This document shows, one piece after another, positions 11,670 to 21,849 of a stretch of 64,000 nt of DNA. Positions within the stretch are counted from its first letter, which is position 1; each line of letters begins with the position of its first letter. Below the pieces are notes generated by a model. That model saw only the letters and a program-made list of their open reading frames with translations, made no database searches and had not been told where the DNA came from. A program made the translations under genes and the position numbers. This stretch comes from Tupaia tana (Eukaryota > Chordata > Mammalia > Scandentia > Tupaiidae): the NCBI GenBank assembly GCA_026018925.1, contig JAKSZU010000016.1, forward strand, positions 56,781,075-56,845,074, read 5' to 3'.

Positions 11670-11929
11670 TCTTTCTTTTTATTTTTTTATCTAAATAAAC
11701 TGGAGGATGAATGCACTCATCAGAGAGACAGAGAGAAGGAAAAAGCACCCAATCTGTTGGGCATGGTCACACTGCAGTCCCTTCTCCATTTCTCCATCTT
11801 GTCAGGGTTTGGGACATGCACACACATGTGCCTAGTATGTTTATCAAGCCACCAGAGCTGAAATTTGAACCACATGGTTGACTGTGTGGGGATCCAGTTT
11901 CCTTAACCACTGAGCCATGGGATTAGCCC
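11670..11929 (-). mobile_element. SINE family B
   Basis: Antisense copy: ACAGAGAGAAGGAAAAAGCA, TGGTCACACTGCAGTCCC, GACATGCACACACATGTGCC, ending ACCACTGAGCCATGGGATTA. It is diverged and has lost CpG. It abuts the next SINE head to tail. Confidence 0.75.
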
Positions 11930-12203
11930 ACCCCCCTTTTTTTTTTTTAAAGGCTTTTGCCACAGGATGCATGCACTAGCAGAAGAGAGACAGAGAGAAA
12001 GAATGTGAGAAATCACCTCCCTAGGGGGATGGCCATGCCACAGTCCCTTTTCTTCCATCCTTCTCTTGCTGTTTCTCTTGCTATTTTGAGCATCCAAACA
12101 CACGTGCCCTGCATGATTTTCAAGTCACTGGGTCTAGGATTTAAACCATGATTGGCTATGTGTGAGTCCAGTGCCTTAACCACCGTACCACTTGCTGGTT
12201 TCC
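11930..12203 (-). mobile_element. SINE, intermediate-age family A/B
   Basis: Antisense copy: poly(T), AGGCTTTTGCCACAGGATGC, GAAATCACCTCCCTAGGGGG, ATGGCCATGCCACAGTCCC, ending GTACCACTTGCTGGTTTCC. It lies directly next to the SINE at 11670-11929 in the same orientation, making a tandem pair. Confidence 0.8.
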
Positions 12204-12589
12204 TGAGACAAATGAGGATTCATTTAAAAAATCTTTTCTACATTTCTACCCCATAATATTAGGTAATAAGTTTCATCTTAGGAAAATAGATTCTTAGGTG
12301 CTCTTGCTTCCAGAAGTAGAAAAATTTGTTTAAGCTTAAATTCATTTTATTTAAATGAGCTTTGTTTTTGGTCTTACTGAATTTCATTTACAATAACACC
12401 TTTAATTTAGTTCTTGAGATTTTGTACACCTTTAGATAGGCCTATTTCTTTTCTCCCCCTGCATCCAAAAAGCCTCAGAGACCAAATTGAGACCATGAGC
12501 TTCTGAAATCGGAAAGTTTCTATGTCTCATAGCTTATTTGATAGGAATAAAAATGACTGATGGCATTCTCTCCTAAACTCTTTTGTTCG
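12204..12589. other. Unassigned AT-rich sequence
   Basis: No repeat or gene recognised. It runs up to the candidate conserved stretch that follows. Confidence 0.4.
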
Positions 12590-12960
12590 ATTCATCTATG
12601 ATTATGGAGCCTATTAGCTGGAGTTACAACCTATTTAAGAGCAGTGCTTACCAGTAATGGGGGCCAAATGATTTTGGAAAGTTCAGATGTAGTGGACTCC
12701 CTGCAGAAATGAATTTAGCACTGATCATATTGATGCAGAACCTGAATGAGGCTGCTCCAGTGGGACTAAGAGAATTGTGAGCTCTGCAAGAAATGAGTGG
12801 GTAGTAGAATTAAAGATCAGATAGATGTTCGGCTCAAGGGCAGTCTCAACTCTGAAGTTCATCACAGCAATTTAATCAGGCTCAAATGAGTGTTGCCAAG
12901 GAAGAAATCAGCCTTATGTGTGACAGGAAATTCTGTTTAAAAGATGCTTTATTTTCTAGT
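12590..12960. promoter_or_regulatory. Candidate conserved non-coding element
   Basis: Repeat-free, balanced composition, no open frame. It carries motifs common in enhancers, such as TTTAATCAGGC near 12872 and CCTATTTAAGAG near 12630. The call rests only on low repeat content and texture. Confidence 0.2.
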
Positions 12961-13224
12961 AATTCTGTGTAGTAGAGATTGTTAGGGTATACCCTGAAAT
13001 GAGGAGACTGCTACAATTGATAGGTGATAGCACTTTGGTTTATTGTAGTTCAGAAAATAAAATCTGGAGATTTGTATAGCCATGGTCTTGTTCAGAAAGA
13101 GCTTGTCATCTCAGAAGTTTCAGCTCTGTCATTTGGATTAGGCAGACTGTATCCACCCAGCGTCCCTCCCCTTCTGAAATTATTTTCATATGAAATACAT
13201 GTGCATCTACAGTGAGAGCCACAT

Positions 13225-13492
13225 AGCATAGCAGTAAAGAGCATGAGGTGTAGAATGAGACATACCTGAGTTTGAATTTTAGCTTCTCCACTTGGTAGTT
13301 CTTTGACCTTGAACGAATTATTTCAACTGTGAGACCCACTTTTTTTTTTTTTACCAATAAAATTATAATGATAATTCCTACCTTGCAGGATATGGTAAGA
13401 AGCCAATTAAATTAAGTAATATATAGTAATTTCTTATCACAGTGTCTGCACATAAGTACTCAAAATGGTAGTTACTTACAGCTTTAGGATTC
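13225..13492 (+). mobile_element. MIR
   Basis: Starts AGCAGTAAAGAGCATGAG and continues GAGTTTGAATTTTAGCTTC and TCCACTTGGTAGTTCTTTGA. The 'CTGTGAGACC', AAAATTATAATGATAATTCC and TAGTTACTTAC blocks of MIR follow. An A/T homopolymer near 13338 interrupts it. Near full length but heavily diverged. Confidence 0.7.
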
Positions 13493-13863
13493 TCTCATCA
13501 TTTTGCCCCTCCCTCATTTGCCTACTCCTGTACAGACTTTATGAATAAGAATATTCACTGCTGTAGGATGAGGTTAAAAAAAATGTTTTAGAGGGTGTTT
13601 GGATTCAGAAATGAAGAAAGATCATAAACTATAAACATGTGGAGGTTTGTATAGTAGTTTTGTGGTTAAGAGCCCAAACAAAAACACTCCCTTCTGTACC
13701 CCCACACATCAACACAATGGAATATATGAGACTGATATATTATTAGCCAATAAATAGATTTTCACAACTAGATATCCATTTTACACATATGATTAGAAAA
13801 AAATATTTTTATTTTTTTCTTTGTTACTTACCAGCTCTTAAGTTTGCTCAATACTGTATCGAT

Positions 13864-14134
13864 GGGACAAGCAGATGGCATAATGGTTACGCCACTGAAC
13901 TCCCATGCAGTTGACTGCAGTTCGAAGCCTGGACCCAATGGCTTGAATTCATGCCAGTGTGTGCGTGTGTGTGTGCGCGCGCACTCAAAATCCCAAGAAG
14001 AGAATGTAAAAGAAAGGATTGCAACATGGCCATCACCCCAGGGGGTGATTTCTCACTTTCTGTTTCTCTGTCTCTCTGTGTGTCTCTGGTGAGCATATGC
14101 ACCCTACAGCAAAAAAGTCTCTCTCTCAAAAAAA
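13864..14134 (+). mobile_element. SINE, intermediate-age family A
   Basis: Head GGGACAAGCAGATGGCATAA, B box GCAGTTCGAAGCC, GTGTGTGCGTGTGTGTGTGC segment, hairpin CACCCCAGGGGGTGATT, and end ACCCTACAGCAAAAAAGTCT. Moderate CpG decay places it between the youngest and older copies. Confidence 0.8.
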
Positions 14135-14304
14135 TAGTGTATAGGTATTTTTGTCTGACACTGATAAAATTTGAAAATAAACATAGTAGGAATTTATTTA
14201 TATTCTTCCATTAGGGATCTGGCAGGTAATGTGTCTATTTACCTCCAATATCCATATTCATGGTTTTATCCTTTGTGTGTGCACACATGCACATGTGTGT
14301 ATGG

Positions 14305-14400
14305 GTGTGATGTTTTAGACAGGCTCTTTCTGTGTTATGATTCTTCTGCCTCAGCCACCTGAAGAGAATACAGACATATATTATAGCCCCCTGGCTTTAT
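14305..14400 (-). mobile_element. Possible 7SL-derived SINE remnant
   Basis: Reads as an antisense Alu/B1-like fragment: GATGTTTTAGACAGGCTCTT, TGATTCTTCTGCCTCAGCCA, CCTGAAGAG. The match to the 7SL 'gcctcagc/ctcctgcctcagcc' region is short and could be coincidence. Confidence 0.3.
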
Positions 14401-15589
14401 GGATGTGTATGTAATACCCAAGGTTCCCTAAAATGTAGGATATTCTAATGAAAGCTGGGTTGGGGAGGGTTGCCAAGATTCTCAAAGTGGAGTCTCCTAC
14501 CATTTACCCAGTCCACTCACTAGCCAACTATATGGGGACTTCAAATCAGGTTTATCTGTGCTGTCCCTGCAGTACAAAAGGTGTATCTCAAGAATGAGAT
14601 TAACTTCCAAGAGGGGGATCTCACTCCCTCTATAAAATGGCCAGTGAAGGTTCTCTACTCTGACTACTGTTGGTAAAGAGAAAAGGAGGCAGTGAATGCT
14701 AGACAAAGTTTTTTTTCTCTGAGGTGAGCGTAAAAGGATGAAAGAGGAACATAGAAAAGATACTCCAGAGAGCAGACAATGGGCAACAATTTGCAAACCT
14801 GAAAGACATGAGATAACAAGGAAAGTGTGAAGACCTAGCTTCAAATATTTGTTGACACACAGAAAAAAAAAAGGTCTATTTTCCACCATGCATTTTCTAT
14901 CATACTTACCAAATGGTTATTTGCTTAAACACTTTAATATTTGCTTAGTGCTTTGAAGATTTAGTGTATTATATCAGAGCTACATCCTGTATTAATAAAC
15001 AAATGATATATATTAAGCATTTTAAAGACTGTCGTACTTTTCAACTGGTACAAAGGAAGTGTTAAAGGTAAAGACTGTGTAACTTAAGGCTTTGTTTCTT
15101 TGAGGATGCCAGTGCTGCAGTCTATTCTATTCACTGCTCTCTCCCATACAGCACCACCTTTCTGAATAATAAAGCAATTTTAAAGAATAAAAATAATGTA
15201 GATATATCAAAAAAGACATTTTTACATTGTTGCTATTTCAAATGTAGATAGAAAATTAGATAAAGCTTAAAAGATCATTTTGAGTTCCTGGAAGAGTGCT
15301 TAGTGATGATAATGTGTGTACCTATCCATGTGTGTATGTCAGAGAGAGATTGGCTGATTGATTTACAGTGCCCATGACTTCCCTAACTTTGTAAGGCTTG
15401 CCTTGTTTCAGAACAGGGGTCCAGTAGAAAAAGAAAATTATAGAATCAGAATTAATGGCAATGTAGCTTTTCCTGGTATGACCCTCGAAACTCTTCTGTC
15501 CTCTACCCAATACCCAGTTCCAAAGCTTCTGCCACTTTTTAGTTATTTCTTACTGCAACACTCCTACTTCTCAGTACCAGTTTTTATTT
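14401..15589. other. Unassigned sequence
   Basis: No recognisable repeat or gene. A minus-strand open frame at 14497-14889 has no splice or start context and is treated as chance. Confidence 0.4.
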
Positions 15590-15884
15590 TAGTTTATTCC
15601 ATCAACTGGGTAGCTTATAAACAACAGAAATTCATTTCTTACAGTTGTAGAGTCTGGAAAGCCCAGACCAAGATGCCAGCAGATTTGGCCTCTGGTGGGG
15701 GCGTGCTATCTGGTTCATAAATGGTGCCTTCTGCATCCTCAGGGGACAGAGTGGGTGAATACGATCCCCTGGGCCTCTAGTATAAAGACGCTAATCCCAG
15801 TTATAAGGGCGCCACCCTAACTCCATGACTATGGGAGTTAGGCTTGCTTGCTTTCTTTTTTTAAAAGAATCATCTTATTTATCA

Positions 15885-15923
<39 letters not shown>

Positions 15924-16112
15924 TTCCAGTTTGATCAGGGAGAGAAAGAGAGAGGGAAAGTGAGAAAACAAGTCACCAAGTCTGGGATTTGAACCACTGT
16001 CAGCCATGGGGAGTCCAACACCTTTAACTACCACGCCCCCTGCCAGCCCTGGGGGTTAGGCTTTCAACATATGAATTTGGGGGAGACATAAGCATTCAGA
16101 ACATAGCACTTT
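15590..16112 (-). mobile_element. MLT1-type MaLR LTR, interrupted by a SINE
   Basis: Plus-strand text is the reverse complement of an MLT1 LTR. It reads GGGTAGCTTATAAACAACAG, 'AAATTCATTTCTTACAGTTG', GATGCCAGCAGATTTGGCCT, GGTTCATAAATGGTGCCTTC, ATAAGGGCGCCACCCTAACT; then after the SINE GGGGGTTAGGCTTTCAACAT and 'ATGAATTTGGGGGAGACATA'. It is a solitary LTR of an ancient non-coding ERVL-MaLR element; no internal genes were seen. A family-C SINE occupies 15846-16050. Confidence 0.75.
15846..16050 (-). mobile_element. Short SINE family C with (TTA)n tail
   Basis: Antisense copy: ATT/TTA microsatellite at about 15885-15924 in the tail, then 'TTTGATCAGGGAGAGAAAGA', ACAAGTCACCAAGTCTGGGA, ending CCACGCCCCCTGCCAGCCC. 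The target duplication is GGGAGTTAGGCTT (15833-15845) and GGGGGTTAGGCTT (16051-16063), lying inside the MLT1 LTR. Confidence 0.8.
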
Positions 16113-17168
16113 TAAAGAAGGAGTTGCAGTACCATTCTGGGAATACAGGAGCAAGACAAGCACACTTGCCGTTTGGCTGAGAGAACCATTACAAGGAGCG
16201 ATTTCATAGAAGAGAAGGAGTGGAGGACTGAGCCAAATAACACAGGAGTACTGTTTCCTCCTCAAGAAATGCCTCCACCCTGATGTCTATCAGTTTTCAA
16301 CATCCCCATAGATAGTTTACAGGAATTGCTGTCTCTTTAAACATTGATGCTATTGAAACATCAGACCAATTGTTGATATAAACCTAACATAGCAGCTGCT
16401 CTATAGACAGAATATGAATTTTTTATGGTATCGATGAGAAGTTTATGTCATTTATATACTATAATAAGGGTACAAGACGGATTTGGAATCCTGAAAAAGC
16501 AACTGTTGGCATCATTCAGAATATTAGCATGTGCTTTGAATTGAAATATTAAGATGGTTATATGTGTGTTCCTGTGCAAACTGGCTTACATATGGGTGGG
16601 ATGGGAGAAATTGCTCAACCTGGAAAAAATGGGGATAGTTTTGTTTTGTGAAGGGAAGAGATGGTAGCACTTAATACTTAATTTATATGTTCTTCTCAAC
16701 ATCAAAAGAATTAGCAAGTGTGGTGACAATACCTTATTTCACTTAATTGAAGGTGCCCTCACTTGCAGGAGGCAACATTATTTTATGTACTCCTGGGAAA
16801 ATGCACGAACAATTAAAACTGACATGCCATTGGTTTTAAGATGCATTCCAAGTTCATAGATGTTAAAATGTGTATTTTGGAGTCAAGATACATTTCAGCA
16901 TATATAATTCTCATGAGGTGTGTGTATACATGCAAAATATACTTAATTTTCATTGTATTCAGTAATATTTTGAATCATGTTTACTGGCTTAAGTTTTACT
17001 TATCCTTTAAGATTGCTATTAAAGTTTGTTGCAATTAATTCAGCATGGCATGAATTTGGAGTTTCTAATTTGAAGGGTTCTTTGGAAACCTATTTATCAA
17101 ACTTTCAAAAGAAAGAGGATCATGTGCAAAGAGGAGGAATAACATTAAAGGTTAGCATTTTTTTAAAA
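16113..17168. other. Unassigned AT-rich sequence
   Basis: No repeat, RNA or gene recognised. Confidence 0.4.
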
Positions 17169-17183
17169 GATAGAAAAAGGGAT

Positions 17184-17458
17184 GGGACCAGCAGTTAGCG
17201 TCATGGCTATGTCACTGGACTCCCACGTAGTCGACCGCGGTTCGCGTCCCGGACCCGGTGGCTTAAACTCACGCCGGGCGCGTGTGCGTGCGTGCCCAGG
17301 ATCCCGAGAGGAGAATGGAGGAGAAGGGATTGCGGCGTGGCCATCCCCCCTGGGGGGTGATTTCCTGCTTTCTGTCTCTCTGTCTCTCTCTGTCTGTCTG
17401 GCGAGCGCACGCGCCCTATAGCGCAAACCTCTCAAAAAAAAAAAAAAAAAAAAAAAAA
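17184..17458 (+). mobile_element. SINE family A, youngest-looking copy
   Basis: Near-consensus: GGGACCAGCAGTTAGCGTCA, GTAGTCGACCGCGGTTCGCG, CGGACCCGGTGGCTTAAACT, GGGCGCGTGTGCGTGCGTGC, CATCCCCCCTGGGGGGTGAT, GGCGAGCGCACGCGCCCTAT and a pure A tail of about 25. Almost every CpG is intact. The target duplication AGATAGAAAAAGGG occurs at 17169 and 17459 and includes the first bases of the next SINE. Confidence 0.9.
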
Positions 17459-17469
17459 AGATAGAAAAA

Positions 17470-17720
17470 GGGGCCAGAAGGTGGCATTAGCAGTTAAGGC
17501 TCCGGACTCTCATGTGGCTGGCCATGGTTCAAGTTCCAGACCTGGCAACTTCAAACTCATGCCAGGCACATGTGTGTGTGTGCCCAAAATCCACAGAGGA
17601 GAATGGAGGAGAAGGGATTATAGTGTGGCCATCCCCCCTTGGGGTGGGGTAGTTTTTTGCTTTCTGTCTCTCTGGTGAGAACACATGCCCTATAGCAAAA
17701 ATCTCTCAAGAATAAAAAGT
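17470..17720 (+). mobile_element. SINE, diverged family A/B
   Basis: Head GGGGCCAGAAGGTGGCATTA; then GTTCAAGTTCCAGACCTGGC, GGAGGAGAAGGGATTATAGT, and end GCCCTATAGCAAAAATCTCT. It is older than its upstream neighbour, which inserted at its 5' edge. Confidence 0.8.
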
Positions 17721-17841
17721 CAAGAACAATAAAGTTAAAGTCGGGGAGGTATAGGTGAGTGCTCTTAATTATAAACCAGCAAACATTCATCTTTATTTTC
17801 TAAGAGAAAAGTAGATCATTATTAATGTATCAAAAAAGGGA

Positions 17842-18086
17842 GGGACCAGCAGTTAGCATAATGGCTTTGTTGCTGAACTCCCATGTAGTCGACCGTGGTT
17901 CGAGTCCCAGACCCGGTGGCTTAAACTCACACCGGGTACATGTGCTTGCGTGCCCAGGGTTTCAAGAGGAGATTGGAGGAGAAGGGATTGCAGTGTGGCC
18001 ATCCCCCCTGGGGGGTGATGTCTCGCTTTCTGTCTCTCTCTCTCTTTCTGGCGAGCGCACGCACCCTATAGCAATAAAACCTCTCC

Positions 18087-18115
<29 letters not shown>
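17842..18115 (+). mobile_element. SINE family A
   Basis: GGGACCAGCAGTTAGCATAA to ACCCTATAGCAATAAAACCT plus about 29 A. Partly CpG-decayed. It is the third SINE in the same orientation within 930 bp. Confidence 0.85.
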
Positions 18116-18118
<3 letters not shown>

Positions 18119-18480
18119 TGAAGAAACACTTTAACAGATAACAAAATATAAAGTTCTCTGTTGAAAACAATGTAATGGTAATATCCTTAATTCAATTGCC
18201 ATGTACTATTGGATTGTCATATACTACCTGCATTATTTGAAAACCCTATTGTGAACTATAGAGTTCAACAGTGATGGAATGTAAATTTTAAAAAATTCAG
18301 TACCTTATCTGATCACATTTATACTTCTTAGATGGTGTCTCTCAGCTGTGAATATCCCCCTGAACATATTTATTTCTGTTACTATGAAATTTAAAATAAG
18401 CTCATTGACAAATAAAACAAGTAACAATACATATAACAACTGAATGTCATATAGTATGTGCTTAATAAATTATGGGCATT
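18116..18480. other. Unassigned AT-rich sequence
   Basis: No gene or clear repeat. A 'GTATGTGCTTAATAAATTAT' phrase near 18456 resembles a MIR/L2 3' end but is too short to call. Confidence 0.35.
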
Positions 18481-18494
18481 ATTTCATGTCAGTA

Positions 18495-18785
18495 CTTATC
18501 TCCATAATAATTTTCCGTGACTGCATAGTATATCATTGAATGTAAGACATAATTTTTAACCATTTTCCTATTGATGGGCATTTAGATACTTTTCAGTTGT
18601 TTACTTTAATAACATGGCTGCTATGGCCTTCAATTGTCATACTGAGCCAGTGATCATTTTGGGATCAATTCCTAAGAGCTGAATTGCTAGATCAAACGCT
18701 ATATATGTTTGAAAGGGCCATTTCCTTATATAATCACCAGTACAGGATATCAAGTTTCCTACCATGGTTTTCCAATGCAATTGAT
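18495..18785 (-). mobile_element. L1 fragment
   Basis: Plus-strand text resembles antisense L1: CCATTTTCCTATTGATGGGC, ATTTAGATACTTTTCAGTTG, then GGATCAATTCCTAAGAGCTG and AATTGCTAGATCAAACGCTA. Diverged, with no coding potential. Confidence 0.6.
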
Positions 18786-18804
18786 TAAAAAAAATAATAA
18801 ATAC

Positions 18805-19030
18805 CTTCCAGTGGCAAAATGCAACACTCTGGTGGGGTTGCCCACATAAGAAGGTTCCAGTTTGTGTCTGGCGACCTCCCTAAGCATGCCAGGAGCACTC
18901 ATGTGCCAGTGAGTCAAGTCTGGCTGGGGGTACATCGTGGCATCAGATCCTGGTGGGGGTGCTTCCCCTACCCCCTCTTTCTGTCTTTCTTGCTCATGGG
19001 TGGAATCAATAAATAAACATTTTTAAAAAT
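18805..19030 (+). mobile_element. Unclassified SINE-like repeat
   Basis: Single copy in this window. It is G/C-richer than its flanks (CTGGTGGGGTTGCCCACATA, CTGGCGACCTCCCTAAGCAT, GGTGGGGGTGCTTCCCCTAC). It has a pyrimidine-rich CCCCCTCTTTCTGTCTTTCT and then a tail GGTGGAATCAATAAATAAAC ATTTTT typical of tRNA-derived SINEs. GGTTCCAGTTT could be a decayed B box. I cannot tie it to the other families here. Confidence 0.4.
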
Positions 19031-19885
19031 CTGTTTCTGTTACTGTTTTTTAAAATTTCAGTTGAGGATGAACACCTTCTTTTATATATTTTGGCCTTTT
19101 CAGAGTGATCCTTGATAATAGAAAGCACAAATGGTCAGGAGAACAGAAAAAGGACTTTTTCTTAAAGGACTTTTTCTCTGATTGTGAGAATACTTTCTGA
19201 AGTTTCTCAAAGAAGATAAAACTTATTAAAAGAAAAACAACTGCAATGTAGAGATAGGATCTAGCTCATTCACCCTTGGTCTACCATCTGGCCCTGGAAA
19301 GAAACAACTCAGCCTCAGAAAGCTAGGAAAGATTTAACAGGTTCAGGCTTGTTTTGAAAACCTGGAGTACTAGAAGCAAAAACTTTAGACTTCTAGCTCT
19401 TTTCTGAGATGAAAAGATTTGAAAGAGAAGGCAGAAGGAGGGCCCCTTCCCTTTGAATGTGCTGCATTTCTCTAGTATTGTTTCCTTTGGGTTCTGAAAT
19501 GTCTTTGCTTGGCATCATGGGTACATATAACCACATACTGTGATTTGGCAGTAGTTAACAATAAAATTGCATAATAGGAGTCATGCCAATTTTTTGTTTT
19601 AGTGGGCAAATGAGATGATTTCTCTGTGAGCCTCTCTGCTGTCAGTACTTCTTAACATTTCAGTCAACATGGGAATTATATTTGGAATAAATTAGTAAAT
19701 TCCTGTTCAGTATGCCTATACCATGTAATCTGCAGGAACCATAATGACTACATAGTGTAGGGTTTTATTCCCCACGTGATGATTATAAAACACAGTGGCT
19801 CTGAGAACCCCTCACTGTCTGTCCTTCAAGGCTCAGCCCTACTGCTGCTTCCTGTGTTGGGCAGTGTGTATTTTGTAGTAGGTGG
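19031..19885. other. Unassigned sequence
   Basis: No repeat or gene recognised. A short direct repetition AAAGGACTTTTTCT occurs near 19150-19177. Confidence 0.4.
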
Positions 19886-19887
19886 GG

Positions 19888-20085
19888 GTAGCATTATACT
19901 GTGGAAATCCCTCACTTTTTGGAGTCAGACCAGACATAAAGTGGACTCTTAGCTCTTCCACTTACTAGCAATACTTTCATCTTTGGAAATCAGGAGCAGC
20001 GTAATTGTTGAGACAATTTGTTTAATGAGGTAAATCATGCAGAACAGTTAAGCAGTGAGCATCAATCTTGGCACATATTCGTTTT
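19888..20085 (+). mobile_element. MIR fragment
   Basis: Contains TTTTTGGAGTCAGACCAGAC and CTCTTAGCTCTTCCACTTAC followed by the 'ATCTTTGG...' segment. It ends GAGCATCAATCTTGGCACAT, all in MIR order. Strongly diverged. Confidence 0.55.
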
Positions 20086-20274
20086 GCTTTCCTCAGCTAT
20101 CCCTGAAATCATTTTTAACTGCTTCTATGTAGCATATCTTCTTCTGAATTCCTTAAGAGTCTTCATCTGGATCACTCATTGATATTTACTTTCTATTTAG
20201 TATTAATAGTTATCTCTTGACATGTGTATACTTCTTTATATTCATAGTATCCTCTATTAGCATATATACTCATT

Positions 20275-21090
20275 CATCAAATATTTATTGAGCCACTTCT
20301 GTGTGTTAAGCCCAGAGTAAGATGCTGGACTATGTTGATAACCTATAGAAGTACACACACTGCCCTCATAGAGCTTGCATCCCAGCAGGGAAGACCTAAG
20401 TGAAATAAACTTCGAATTACTAAATGAAAATCATGGTGTTGCTCTTAAAATCGTTTTTTTCTTTTAAGTTTATTTATTCTTCCATGAGTGAGAGAGACAG
20501 GGACAGAGAGAGAGAGGGGTTCTTGCTACTACAGTCTACCCCCAGCCTCTGCCATCCTTGGATCATGGGTATATGCAACAAGATCTCTGACATAAACCCA
20601 GAACCTGCCCATGTGGGTCAGCCTCACAGAGCATCATGTTTTACTATTGCACCACCCCATCCAGCCCCCTGGTTACTCTTCATGCTGTGAGGTGCTATGA
20701 GTGTGGACCAACTTGTGGATGACATTTGAGCTGGTATCTGTGGAGTGAGTAGAAATTACCCAGGTAAGTGTGGGCGTGGTAAGTCTTGAGGTAGAAAAAA
20801 TAGCATGTTCAAAGACTCAGAAACAGAAAGAAACTTGTTTCCATAGTCTACTAGAGTATGAGCACAAAATTCTGGAGGAATGGAGTGCAGGAAATAGGCC
20901 TTCAGAGAGGGCATTGGCAGAATGAAAGCATTAAGGCTGAAAACTTGATGAAGGACCATGAAGGCCAGGTGCATGATTCTAATATTAGACTTTAGCCCAG
21001 GAGTTACAGGAAGATAGTCGAAGAAGTTGAAGGCTGACCTATGAAAGACGTACAAGTAAAACAGATAAAGGGAGAAATCAAAAAGCTGGA
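20275..21090 (-). mobile_element. L2 LINE 3' end, split by a SINE
   Basis: Plus-strand text begins 'CATCAAATATTTATTGAGCC', ACTTCTGTGTGTTAAGCCCA, GCCCTCATAGAGCTTGCATC, AGTGAAATAAAC, the reverse complement of an L2 3' end. It continues after the SINE with GACATTTGAGCTGGTATCTG, 'GGACCATGAAGGCCAGGTGC' and ACTTTAGCCCAGGAG. The SINE occupies 20447-20667. No coding capacity. Confidence 0.6.
20447..20667 (-). mobile_element. tRNA-derived SINE family D
   Basis: Antisense copy: AAGTTTATTTATTCTTCCAT tail region, (GA)-rich AGAGAGACAGGGACAGAGAG, CTTGGATCATGGGTATATGC, TGACATAAACCCAGAACCTG, ending ACCACCCCATCCAGCCCC. Flanks share TGGTGTTGCTCTT (20434) and TGGTTACTCTT (20669), a probable target duplication. 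A relative lies at 51757-51932. Confidence 0.65.
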
Positions 21091-21273
21091 TTGAGAATCC
21101 AAGGTCCTGTCTGTGTACTACCATACCCTCTAGAGCTGTCCATAAAATCTTTCAAATAACAAAGCACTGGGATGATATTCTCAACTACTTCTTCACCTTC
21201 AAAAAACTCGATTATGCTAGAGTATGAGGAATTTTATTTTCCAAAAATCTTAAATTTAATACCATTTTTTATT

Positions 21274-21517
21274 GGACTAGCAGGTGGCATAGATATTAAG
21301 GCATCGGATTCCACTTGGCCAACTGTGAGGTTCAAGTTCTGGACCTGGTGGCATGAAAAATCACTCTGGGCACGTGTGCATGCAAGCCCAAAATCTCAAG
21401 GAGACTGAAGGAGAAAGGATTGTGGCATAGGTATCCCCCAAGTAATGATTTCTCACTTCTCAATTTCCCTCCCTCTCTGTCTCTCTCTGGTGAGTATATG
21501 TGCCCCTAAAGCAAAAC
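21274..21517 (+). mobile_element. SINE, diverged family A/B
   Basis: GGACTAGCAGGTGGCATAGA, GTTCAAGTTCTGGACCTGGT, GGGCACGTGTGCATGCAAGC, GGAGAAAGGATTGTGGCAT, and end GTGCCCCTAAAGCAAAACT. CpGs mostly lost. Confidence 0.75.
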
Positions 21518-21848
21518 TTACATATTATTAGTTGAAAATGTTTTTTAACCTAAGCCAAAAAGAAATTTTTATGAAACTTTTAGAATCTTCTAAAATACTA
21601 ATATGTGTAAAGAGAAAATGATACTTGTCTTTAAAATTTATTAAAATTGTTCAAATATGCTACTGAATATAAATGAAGAGTAGTAATTTCCAAAGTAGTA
21701 TTCCTTAGGAAACTAGAGTAGACTATTTCCAATATCTTTGTTAGTCCTGTAATTTTGTGAGCCTAAGGTCAAAATGAGTCATTTACTCAGTATTTGAAAA
21801 GAAGAACCCTGGTCTCTTAACTCCAGATCCAATGATTATACAAGTTCT
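21518..21848. other. Unassigned AT-rich sequence
   Basis: Nothing recognisable. Confidence 0.4.
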
Positions 21849-21849
21849 T

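Noticed and set aside
14497..14889. 130-codon minus-strand open frame
   Set aside because: No splice context, start context or recognisable domain. The length is unremarkable for one frame in 64 kb.
15590..16112. Endogenous retrovirus with coding capacity
   Set aside because: Only a solitary MaLR LTR is visible; no internal genes are seen on either side.
17184..17430. CpG-island promoter
   Set aside because: The CpG density is that of a young SINE and recurs in each young copy; no gene start lies nearby.
17163..17435. Tandem overlapping open frames on both strands
   Set aside because: Entirely inside a GC-rich SINE, where stop codons are rare. No independent coding evidence.
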